NCBI GenBank assembly: GCA_029933275.1 | Contig: JAOZOM010000065.1 | Span: 1 to 9,328, forward strand | Reading direction: 5' to 3' | Source of the DNA: Anaerolineales bacterium | Lineage (GTDB): Bacteria > Chloroflexota > Anaerolineae > Anaerolineales > Villigracilaceae | Length of the DNA: 9,328 nucleotides | In this document: positions 1 through 5,527 of the stretch, in pieces | Position numbering within the stretch: the first letter of the stretch is position 1 | Layout of the letters: each line of letters begins with the position of its first letter | Made by a program: the position numbers and the translations under genes | Notes under the pieces: model-generated | Database searches by the model: none | Seen by the model: the letters and a program-made list of their open reading frames with translations, nothing else | Told to the model about the DNA's origin: nothing

Positions 1-164
1 GCGGTAACTTCTTCTTCGCTTTCTTCTGCCTTTTCAAAGGCTTCAATCGCCTCGAGACTGGTATGTGTCCGTTTTGCGCGAGTAGGGTAGGTTTCAATCC
101 CCTCCGCACGGAGTGCCGCAATCTTATCAAGACGAATTTGTTCAAGGGATGAGTAGTCTGCCAT
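1..164 (-). CDS. lysS: Lysyl-tRNA synthetase, class II, N-terminal fragment (cut by window edge)
   Basis: Only the first 54 codons are visible. The reading begins MADYSSLEQIRLDKIAALRA and continues with EGIETYP, then THTSLEAIEAFEKAEE. The block EQIRLxKIxALRxxGIxxYP is the usual start of bacterial class II lysyl-tRNA synthetases, just before the OB-fold anticodon-binding domain. The enzyme charges tRNA-Lys in the cytoplasm. The ATG is preceded by GAAAGG with an 8-nt gap, which supports this start. The gene lies downstream of greA on the same strand, but a strong terminator separates them, so lysS probably has its own promoter in the roughly 100-bp leader. I found only a poor candidate there (CTGACA-N17-CTAGGT on the minus strand). 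The catalytic domain lies outside the window, so the assignment rests on the N-terminal signature. Confidence 0.85.
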   Translation of the reverse strand, partial: MADYSSLEQIRLDKIAALRAEGIETYPTRAKRTHTSLEAIEAFEKAEESEEEVT

Positions 165-269
165 AGGAATTACCTTTCTCTGATGAAATCTGATGTAAAA
201 TCTGACGGGTCTTGCTCCTCATCCACCTAGGGTACTTCGCAAAGACTTGTCAGGTTTTGGAAATATTAC

Positions 270-311
270 AAAAAAAACCTCGCGCCCTGCTTTTGAAACA
301 GCGGCACGAGG
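270..311 (-). terminator. Intrinsic terminator of greA
   Basis: Read on the minus strand, CCTCGTGCC pairs with GGCGCGAGG (9 bp, one G·U). After a one-base bulge, CTG pairs with CAG around a 9-nt loop. Eight T residues follow at once (+ strand A-run 270-277). It starts 22 bp past the greA stop codon. This is a textbook Rho-independent terminator and separates greA from lysS. Confidence 0.9.
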
Positions 312-333
312 CTACATTTTCAAAGTTTGAGAG

Positions 334-813
334 TTAACAATATTTCACTGTTGTGATGCGATATTTTATACTACCGTCCGGCGTTTCGATTTCAATCTCT
401 TCACCGGCTTTGTGACCTAGCACCGCTTTACCGATAGGAGATTGGTTGGAAATCATCCCATTACGGGGATCCGCCTCTGCTACACCAACAATTACATATT
501 TATCAGAACGTTTTTCGCCCTCTTCCCGAATATAGACTGTTGAGCCGACTTGCACATAGCTACTATCGCCATTTTCTTCGTCATAATCAATGATATGTGC
601 GTTGGCAAGAAGCATCTTAAGCTCGCTAATTCGTCCCTCTACAAAAGATTGCTCGTTTTTTGCAGATTCGTATTCGGCGTTCTCGATTAATTCCCCGCCT
701 TCCATCGCTTCGCGGAGGCGTTCGGCGACTTCCTTTCGCTTTGTGGAACGCAATTCGTCAAGTTCTCGTTGGAGTTTTATGAAACCATTTTTGGTTAAAT
801 ATGATGTAGGCAT
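334..813 (-). CDS. greA: Transcription elongation factor GreA
   Basis: 159 aa, the normal GreA length. GreA enters the RNA polymerase secondary channel and stimulates cleavage of backtracked RNA. Residues 1-75 form the N-terminal coiled coil, with the tip motif GELIENAEYESAKNEQ at 40-55. The two acidic tip residues are E41 and E44, where the E. coli protein has D41 and E44. Residues 88-158 form the FKBP-like C-terminal domain, recognisable from VQVGSTVYI and SPIGKAVLGHKAGEEIEI. The start is fixed by a perfect AGGAGG five bases before ATG. A good sigma70-type promoter lies 90-118 bp upstream of the start codon and a strong terminator follows the stop codon, so greA is probably a single-gene transcript. 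Its neighbour lysS is a frequent partner of greA in other bacteria. Confidence 0.97.
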   Translation of the reverse strand: MPTSYLTKNGFIKLQRELDELRSTKRKEVAERLREAMEGGELIENAEYESAKNEQSFVEGRISELKMLLANAHIIDYDEENGDSSYVQVGSTVYIREEGEKRSDKYVIVGVAEADPRNGMISNQSPIGKAVLGHKAGEEIEIETPDGSIKYRITTVKYC

Positions 814-902
814 ATTATCCTCCTGTATTTTTCTATTTCTCTCTCCACTAAATTCTTCCTAAAAAACAAGGGAAAGAGTCTTCCATTCCGTTTAATGCCG
901 AC

Positions 903-931
903 AATATATCACGGTTTGGAGATGTAGACAA
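903..931 (-). promoter_or_regulatory. Sigma70-type promoter of greA
   Basis: On the minus strand TTGTCT (926-931) is followed by a 17-bp spacer and TATATT (903-908). This gives 4/6 and 5/6 matches to consensus with ideal spacing. It sits immediately downstream of the LysM gene's stop codon. The predicted start near 896 gives a leader of about 80 nt before the greA ATG. No terminator for the LysM gene was found in between, so some read-through into greA is possible. Confidence 0.7.
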
Positions 932-937
932 TCCCCT

Positions 938-2086
938 CTAGGGTGCTTGTGTTGCTTCCAACGCGGCGCCTGTCCACGAGAAGACTCGTCCGGTGCTAAT
1001 CGCGCCAGCCGATTCCCAAATCGGATTACCTTGCTCATCAGAGCCTGCTTGTCGCATGGTCGTTACCGTCCAACGCATCACATGAGGAAGACTATCTTTC
1101 GGACGGAAGGAAACGGGAACAATCAACTTGGTATCCGTCACATATTCGATCAATTTGCGTCCTTCGCCTTCGGTCACATCTTCAACAATAACTTGATAAG
1201 CTTCGTTATCGCGCAAAGTACCGATAGATGCCCATTGCAATGTCACCGCGTCATCTGCCAGGGTGAAGGATGCTCCATCCGCAGGGAGAAGCAAGTTCGG
1301 GGCTTGGTATGGAGGCGGTGTGGTTGGGGTGGGTGTCGGTCCGGGAGTCGCGGCACGCATACAGAGGGGAATCTGAATCTGCATCCCCAAGAAAACCGTG
1401 TCAGTGCTTAAGCCGTTGTAGGTTTTAATCGCCTCTTGTGGAACAGCATAATTCGCGGCAATACTAGAGAGCGTATCGTTTTCTTGAACGGTAATGACTA
1501 CTTTTTCGCAAGCCACATCTGTCGCGGCGGCATCATCTAAAGTTGCAGTGGGAGGCGGAAGAGGTGTGGGCGTAGGATAAGGGATTTGTAAAACTTGCCC
1601 GACATTCACAAAACATTCTGATGAAAGATTGTTCAGAATTATTATGCTATTAATATCAATATTAAATTGAGCAGCAATGTTGCCGCACAACTCCCCTTCT
1701 CGAACAACGTATTCAAAAGGAGGTTGGGGCGTAATCGTTGGGCTGGGCGTCGGGGTGAGGGTCATCGTTGGCGTAGGCGTAATGGTCACCGTCACAGTAG
1801 TCGTAGGGACATCTGTAGGCGTTACAATTTTTTCGGTCGTCTGCAAGGTGAAAAAAACCGCCACAGCACCAATAATTAGGAAGAGCGTCAAAAAGCCCAA
1901 AGCAGCCGGCAGGCTGAGGGTGATCTTCGGCATGGTGCTACCCTGAACGGATTTTTTCGTTTGGGCGACTTTTTCCGGCGCGTCAAAGGTTGCCCCACAA
2001 ACGAGGCATTTTGTCGCGCTTTCGCTCAAGCGAGTTCCGCAAGTTGAGCAGATTTTTGTTTGGGAATCTTTCTCTGTTTTACTCAT
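938..2086 (-). CDS. Membrane-anchored LysM protein with N-terminal zinc ribbon
   Basis: 382 aa from the ATG at 2086. In order: a zinc ribbon with CSTC at 13-16 and CLVC at 27-30; a basic stretch; one transmembrane helix at about 59-82; a Thr/Pro-rich linker at 90-123; a first LysM domain at about 125-169 (YVVREGELCGNIAAQFNID...VGQVLQIP); a second Pro/Thr linker; a second LysM at about 196-241 (VQENDTLSSIAANYAV...LGMQIQIP); a third linker; and a C-terminal beta-rich, possibly FN3-like, domain at 263-373. The expected topology puts the ribbon in the cytoplasm and the LysM domains outside, where LysM modules bind peptidoglycan or other GlcNAc polymers. Four Cys in or beside the LysM units (134, 158, 193, 242) could form disulfides. 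A TTG nine bases upstream is an alternative start, but it falls between the -10 box and the likely transcription start. The ATG has no Shine-Dalgarno sequence. The biological role is unknown. Confidence 0.88.
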   Translation of the reverse strand: MSKTEKDSQTKICSTCGTRLSESATKCLVCGATFDAPEKVAQTKKSVQGSTMPKITLSLPAALGFLTLFLIIGAVAVFFTLQTTEKIVTPTDVPTTTVTVTITPTPTMTLTPTPSPTITPQPPFEYVVREGELCGNIAAQFNIDINSIIILNNLSSECFVNVGQVLQIPYPTPTPLPPPTATLDDAAATDVACEKVVITVQENDTLSSIAANYAVPQEAIKTYNGLSTDTVFLGMQIQIPLCMRAATPGPTPTPTTPPPYQAPNLLLPADGASFTLADDAVTLQWASIGTLRDNEAYQVIVEDVTEGEGRKLIEYVTDTKLIVPVSFRPKDSLPHVMRWTVTTMRQAGSDEQGNPIWESAGAISTGRVFSWTGAALEATQAP

Positions 2087-2096
2087 ACGGGGCAAG

Positions 2097-2105
2097 ATTA
2101 TACCA
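2097..2105 (-). promoter_or_regulatory. Extended -10 promoter of the LysM gene, nearly leaderless
   Basis: The minus strand reads TGGTATAAT, a perfect extended -10 (TGnTATAAT), then ten bases, then ATG. The -35 at 17-bp spacing (TTCTAA) is poor, which is common for extended -10 promoters. The predicted transcription start lies about 4 nt before the ATG. No Shine-Dalgarno sequence fits in that space, so the mRNA would be essentially leaderless. Confidence 0.6.
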
Positions 2106-2141
2106 CTTGAAATATGATTTTAGAATTTGAAACGAAGAATT

Positions 2142-3209
2142 TTACACGTCTACTTGAATTCCCTCTCCCGCAACGACTTCACCAACATGCCAGAGGGGTT
2201 GATTAAGTTCTTCGGCACGCGCGAGAAGCGCATCCAATTTTTCGGCAGGGACAGAGAGAAGTAGCCCGCCACTGGTTTGGGCATCGAAGAGGAGCATTTG
2301 GTTTTCTTCGTCTATGCTCTCATCAAAGGTGACGTGTTTTTCAAAATAGAGCCGATTATCGGATGAACCGCCAGGGAATGTCCACGATTCGGCGTATTTT
2401 CGGGCGCAGGAGATAAAGGGAATTTTATCCATGCTAAAGCGTAATCCCACGCCAGATGTTTCTGCCATCTCGTAAGCGTGTCCGAGGAGGCTGAAACCGG
2501 TGATGTCGGTTGCGCCGCGAACGCCAAATTCAAGAGCAAGCTCGGAGGCGGTTTTGTTGAGGCGCCTCATCCAGCCGACTACCTCATCTATCTCTTCGGG
2601 GGTAGCCTTCTGTTGTTTTATCGCGGTCGTTGTCGTCCCAAATCCAAGCGGTTTGCTCAGGACAAGCATATCCCCTGCACGCGCACCGCTTTTGGTCATC
2701 ATCGTCTCTATATCCGCAAAACCAACTACAACAAGACCATATTTTGGCTCTTCATCTGTAATCGTATGCCCACCGGCGATGACAACGCCCGCCTCGCGAG
2801 ATTTCTCCGCTCCACCGCGCAAAATTTCGCTAGAAATTGCGTGAGGGAGTTTCGGCGGGAGGGCGGTTACGTTGAGGGCAAGGAAGGGGCGCGCACCCAT
2901 TGCGTAAGCATCCGAGAGGCTATTTGCCGCGGCAATCGCCCCATAATCGTAAGCATCATCAACAACAGGAGTGAAGAAATCAGTGGTAACGATGAGGGCA
3001 CGCTTTTCGTCAATGCGCCACGCGGCGGCATCGTCTGGATCGCCGATGCCAATTAAGAGATCGGGGTAGTTCTCTGCACTATAAATATCATGGATTGGAC
3101 GCAGAACCTGCGCCAGCGCATCTGCGCTTAATTTAGACGCTCAGCCAGCGCAAGAGGCGAGGCTGGTAAGGCGGATTTTTTTTCCAGATGGTTTTGCTGC
3201 ATCAAGCAT
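2142..3209 (-). CDS. selD: Selenide, water dikinase (SelD), predicted selenoprotein with UGA-encoded Sec23
   Basis: SelD makes selenophosphate, the selenium donor for Sec-tRNA and selenouridine, from selenide and ATP. From the ATG at 3209 (AGGAG seven bases before) the frame reads MLDAAKPSGKKIRLTSLASC, then AG, TGA, ASKLSADAL. It continues open to the TAA at 2142, giving 355 residues, the usual family size. The TGA at 3143-3141 is codon 23. It aligns with the essential Cys17 of E. coli SelD, K26 aligns with Lys20, and S25 replaces Cys19. Other family motifs: GIGDPDDAAAW (54-64), TTDFFTPVVDDAYDYG (75-90), NSLSDAYAMGARP (96-108), AGGHTITD (145-152), GATDITGFSLLGH (232-244) and DAQTSGGLL near the C-terminus. 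Homology runs unbroken across the TGA, so readthrough as selenocysteine is far likelier than a nonsense mutation. An annotation that treats TGA as stop would give a truncated protein starting at Met104 (2900). Confidence 0.93.
3098..3143 (-). promoter_or_regulatory. Candidate bacterial SECIS element following the selD UGA
   Basis: The UGA codon is at 3143-3141. Thirty-three nt downstream is a 7-bp hairpin (GGCGCAG / CUGCGUC, one G·U, + strand 3098-3114) with loop GUU. If the closing G-C pair opens, the loop reads GGUUC, which resembles the GGU-type apical loop that SelB recognises. The UGA-to-loop spacing falls within the range I recall for bacterial SECIS elements. A second 5-bp hairpin (AGCGC-AGAU-GCGCU, 3115-3128) lies between them. 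This is a fold drawn by eye, not an energy calculation. Confidence 0.55.
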
Positions 3210-3220
3210 AAAGTTCTCCT

Positions 3221-3260
3221 AAATAAAAAGCGGTGGCGCAGTATTTTACCGCGCCACCGC
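3221..3260 (-). terminator. Intrinsic terminator of the SPFH/prohibitin-like gene, abutting selD
   Basis: A perfect 10-bp GC-rich stem, GCGGTGGCGC / GCGCCACCGC, with an 11-nt loop is followed on the minus strand by TTTTTATTT. It starts 26 bp after the SPFH stop codon. The T-tract runs directly into the selD ribosome binding site (AGGAG at 3216-3220), so almost no spacer remains between this terminator and selD. Confidence 0.88.
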
Positions 3261-3271
3261 CTTCATTTCAA
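3243..3271 (-). promoter_or_regulatory. Promoter of selD embedded in the upstream terminator
   Basis: On the minus strand TTGAAA (3266-3271, 5/6 match) is followed by a 17-bp spacer (3249-3265) and TAAAAT (3243-3248, 5/6 match). The -10 box lies in the loop of the terminator hairpin and the 5' arm forms most of the spacer. Initiation about 7 nt downstream, near 3236, would begin the RNA inside the 3' arm. It would leave a leader of about 27 nt carrying the AGGAG site and no intact terminator. Confidence 0.62.
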
Positions 3272-3286
3272 TATCGTTTTCTCAGC

Positions 3287-4327
3287 TCATGGTTGCACCG
3301 TTGTTTCCGGCACGTCTAAATTAGGGAGCGGGAATAGGAAGGGGGAATCGTTCGGCAGGAGCATGACATCGATATCTGGACCAAGTTTAGTGATATATTG
3401 GTAGGTCAACAAATCTGGTTTTCCTTGAATAACATCGTTGATTAATTCCAATGCGGCGGCTTCGGCTTCGGCTTGGATGAGACGCGCGTCAGCCTGACCT
3501 TGCGCGGCGATGACCGCTGCATCGGCGACACCCTGAGCAACTTGACGAGCCTGTTCCGCTTCTTGTTTCTTCGACTCGACAACAAACTTCGCTTGTTGTG
3601 CTTGTTGCTCAGCGATTTGCTTTTGCTCAACGGCAACCGCGTAATCTTCGCTAAAGTGAATATCACGCAAAACAAAATCAACCAAGATTAGGTTGTTTTC
3701 GATGAATTTTTCACTTAAAGCTTCGGTAATAGCATTCTCTAAAGAGGTTCGTTGAGAGCTAACGATTTCTTCAATTCCGTATCGGGAGGCAACGTCACGA
3801 ACAATACCGCGCGTGGTTGGGCGGACAAGTTCTTCACGATAACGATCCTGCCATTCGATATGTAGTTGAGTTACTTTTAAAGAATCAACTTGAAAAATAA
3901 TAGAGGCATCAATGAAAACTTCCTGTCCGTCTTTGGTACGGGCGCGAATCGAATCATCTCCAACGATATTCCCTTCGCTGGTACCCGCCGACATGGTATA
4001 GGTCTTCCGAGAGATAGAGTAGCGTTCAACCATTTCGCCGGGGACAATCCAGTGCAAGCCAGGCGTTAGGGCATCTTTTATATATCCCTCTGGTGCACGG
4101 AAATTATAGGGTGAAACAACAACACCGCGTTCATTCGGCTCCATGAAAATAATCCCCGCGCTGATGACCGAAATCACCATAGCGAAAACCAAGACGCCAA
4201 ACCAAAACGAAATAATTCCCTTTGTTTGTTGTTTTTTTGCCGCGCGTGTAATTACAACGCCTAAAATTAAAATAACAGCGAACCACAAGATGGTCGCTAA
4301 TCCACGAAAAAGGGCTACGATAGCCAT
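3287..4327 (-). CDS. SPFH/prohibitin-like membrane protein with two N-terminal transmembrane helices
   Basis: 346 aa from the ATG at 4327, chosen because GGAGG lies six bases upstream; an in-frame extension to 4462 has no such support. Two hydrophobic helices (about 9-29 and 37-61) precede an SPFH/band 7 domain at about 63-235. The domain shows NERGVVV, LTPGLHWIVP, RTKDGQEVFIDASIIFQVD, RPTTRGIVRDVASRYG and VLRDIHFSEDY. An Ala/Gln/Glu-rich coiled coil (229-305) follows, then a short Pro-rich tail. Prohibitin-like proteins oligomerise into membrane rings and scaffold proteases and other complexes. The tail LLTYQYITKLGPDIDVMLLP matches the usual end of bacterial members. Two helices instead of one is slightly unusual. 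No NfeD gene adjoins it. An extended -10 promoter upstream and a strong terminator downstream suggest a single-gene transcript. Confidence 0.9.
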   Translation of the reverse strand: MAIVALFRGLATILWFAVILILGVVITRAAKKQQTKGIISFWFGVLVFAMVISVISAGIIFMEPNERGVVVSPYNFRAPEGYIKDALTPGLHWIVPGEMVERYSISRKTYTMSAGTSEGNIVGDDSIRARTKDGQEVFIDASIIFQVDSLKVTQLHIEWQDRYREELVRPTTRGIVRDVASRYGIEEIVSSQRTSLENAITEALSEKFIENNLILVDFVLRDIHFSEDYAVAVEQKQIAEQQAQQAKFVVESKKQEAEQARQVAQGVADAAVIAAQGQADARLIQAEAEAAALELINDVIQGKPDLLTYQYITKLGPDIDVMLLPNDSPFLFPLPNLDVPETTVQP

Positions 4328-4361
4328 AGAGAACCTCCATAATTTGATAAAGTGAACAAAA

Positions 4362-4370
4362 ATGATACCA
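4362..4370 (-). promoter_or_regulatory. Extended -10 promoter of the SPFH gene
   Basis: The minus strand reads TGGTATCAT, an extended -10 with 5/6 in the hexamer. No good -35 box was found at 16-18 bp. The start would be near 4355, giving a leader of about 28 nt that contains the GGAGG site. Confidence 0.5.
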
Positions 4371-4432
4371 TGCAAATCACAAGAATATGTAGGAAATTTA
4401 TCAGAACGAATCGTCCCCCATTCCCCCGAATC

Positions 4433-4459
4433 AAAAAGGGCGAGCATAAAAACCCGCCC
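4433..4459 (-). terminator. Intrinsic terminator of the secreted repeat protein gene
   Basis: On the minus strand GGGCGGG pairs with CTCGCCC (7 bp, one G·U) around the loop TTTTTATG, followed by five T residues. It begins 44 bp after the stop codon of the gene ending at 4503. Confidence 0.75.
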
Positions 4460-4465
4460 CAACCT

Positions 4466-4495
4466 ACTGATTACTGGTCACTGGTCTACTGGTCT
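4466..4495. repeat. Degenerate heptanucleotide tandem repeat (ACTGGTC)
   Basis: The plus strand reads ACTGATT, ACTGGTC, ACTGGTC-T, ACTGGTC-T, then ACTACC: about four copies with one-base spacers in two places. It lies between the stop of the gene at 4503 and its terminator, so it would be transcribed in that 3' UTR. It is too short to be a CRISPR array and has no spacers. Confidence 0.7.
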
Positions 4496-4502
4496 ACTAC
4501 CC

Positions 4503-5432
4503 TCAATACCAAATCCGAAAAGAGGTCGTAGTTTGTCCGGCAAGACCACCGTGAGAAATCAAAACGTCTACCGTGACTAAGCCGCCGTAAGATTGGTTGT
4601 TTACAGGGAGCGCTAAAGTTGCCACCCCCTTTTCATCAGTGATAAGCGGAAGTTTCGTCACCGCGCCGGTCGTCCATCTGACTGTCGCCTCGCCGGTAGC
4701 CCCCGTAACAGGTTGCAAAGTTTGATCTTGAACAATAACAAAGATGACTTGTTGATCAGTCGAATAGGTAACAGCTTTCCACGGGAAGGCGCGCACCTTA
4801 AGCGATAAAACTTGGAGCTTCGTCCCCGCATTGAGAGGCATCGCAGGTTGAAGTCGCGCGGGGTCTTCTCCAATCACATAAAAATAGGGGAGTCCCAAAT
4901 CGCCTGTCACAACGCGCAAACCCTCCGGGTTAGAAGGATGCCATTCCAATCGTCCATTTTGAAAATACTGGACAATCATATTATTTTGATATTCAAAGGG
5001 AGAAATCGGGTATCCGAAGTGTTCCTCGCCACCGTGTGCATCGAAATATTCAAGAAACGCAAAGCAAACCGAAAAACCAGTATCGTAACTTCGACAGGCA
5101 AGGGGATTATTGATATTAAGCTGCACGCCGCTCTGATACGTTAGCGATCCCAAAGGTGAAAGGCGCACTTGTCCATTTCGCAACTCAAGCCGCGCCCGCT
5201 GAAAATATTGCACGAGAATATTATCTCGATTAACAAATTCTTCGGTAATCGGATAGCCTAAAAGGCTTTTTGCATTTTCAAGGTTTTGATAATAGCTCCA
5301 AAATGCGCCCTGCACATTATGTCTGGTTTCATCGAAAAAATGCGAATCTGTCCCCTGCGCCCGCGCGGGAATAATCGCCAAAAGGCTCAGAAGAATAACC
5401 GTCCCTAAGAAAATTCGTACCGATTTCATCAT
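4503..5432 (-). CDS. Secreted protein with two GYPI-VQYFQ-RLE repeats and a C-terminal beta domain
   Basis: 309 aa. A Sec signal peptide (MMKSVRIFLGTVILLSLLAI..., likely cleaved after ARA at 25) shows that it is exported. Two related units follow. The first, at about 40-85, has LLGYPITEEF and ILVQYFQRARLELR. The second, at about 118-166, has HFGYPISPFEY and MIVQYFQNGRLEWHP. Similar units recur in exported Chloroflexota proteins and loosely resemble LGFP repeats. Residues 200-309 look like an immunoglobulin-like beta sandwich (VQDQTLQPVTGATGEATVRW, then TDEKGVATLALPV), of the type that projects surface domains. Cys113 and Cys123 may form a disulfide. ATG is present twice in tandem (5432, 5429), with no Shine-Dalgarno sequence before either and TATAAT eight bases before the first. 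The gene lies 95 bp downstream of wecB on the same strand and ends at its own terminator. I do not recognise a specific function; wall or polysaccharide binding would fit the context. Confidence 0.85.
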   Translation of the reverse strand: MMKSVRIFLGTVILLSLLAIIPARAQGTDSHFFDETRHNVQGAFWSYYQNLENAKSLLGYPITEEFVNRDNILVQYFQRARLELRNGQVRLSPLGSLTYQSGVQLNINNPLACRSYDTGFSVCFAFLEYFDAHGGEEHFGYPISPFEYQNNMIVQYFQNGRLEWHPSNPEGLRVVTGDLGLPYFYVIGEDPARLQPAMPLNAGTKLQVLSLKVRAFPWKAVTYSTDQQVIFVIVQDQTLQPVTGATGEATVRWTTGAVTKLPLITDEKGVATLALPVNNQSYGGLVTVDVLISHGGLAGQTTTSFRIWY

Positions 5433-5440
5433 ATATCGTT

Positions 5441-5446
5441 ATTATA
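5441..5446 (-). promoter_or_regulatory. Consensus -10 box of the secreted repeat protein gene (probable leaderless promoter)
   Basis: A perfect TATAAT on the minus strand lies eight bases before the first ATG, so transcription would begin within about 2 nt of the start codon. A second perfect TATAAT lies 15 bp further upstream (5456-5461). The -35 at 17-bp spacing (TTTCTT) is weak. No Shine-Dalgarno sequence is present. Confidence 0.5.
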
Positions 5447-5527
5447 CATAGAAAAATTATAGGAAGAAAGTACTACTCAATTATTGTACCTGAAAAAAAC
5501 CTGCAAAGACATTACATTTCACGAAAA

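Noticed and set aside
165..269. T-box or riboswitch in the lysS leader
   Set aside because: Only about 100 bp is available and I see neither a T-box sequence nor a second terminator hairpin.
870..884. Small GGAA/TTCC hairpin followed by T residues in the greA leader, as a terminator or attenuator
   Set aside because: The stem is only about 4 bp and the T-run is not directly adjacent. It is too weak to call.
947..1946. Plus-strand open frames opposite the LysM gene
   Set aside because: They are antisense shadows of the Thr/Pro-rich coding region, with no ribosome binding site and no recognisable domain.
2312..3056. Other open frames on both strands overlapping selD
   Set aside because: They are out of frame with clear SelD homology and encode no family motif.
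3141..3143. TGA read as a nonsense mutation, making selD a pseudogene
   Set aside because: Homology and frame continue unbroken on both sides, the TGA falls exactly on the catalytic Cys/Sec column, and a start codon with a good ribosome binding site lies upstream.
3176..3183. Run of eight A residues (minus strand) in selD codons 9-12, as a possible programmed frameshift or sequencing error
   Set aside because: The ATG, the UGA and the downstream SelD frame agree with eight A residues, so no shift is needed.
4328..4462. N-terminal extension of the SPFH protein to 4462
   Set aside because: The extra 45 residues look unlike any SPFH N-terminus and overlap the terminator of the neighbouring gene and the -10 box. 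GGAGG supports the ATG at 4327.
4466..4495. CRISPR-like array
   Set aside because: The units are seven bases and nearly contiguous, with no spacers and no cas genes nearby.
5433..5527. Intrinsic terminator after wecB, suggested by a T-run near 5493-5499
   Set aside because: No stable stem precedes the T-run; the nearby CCTG words are direct, not inverted, repeats.
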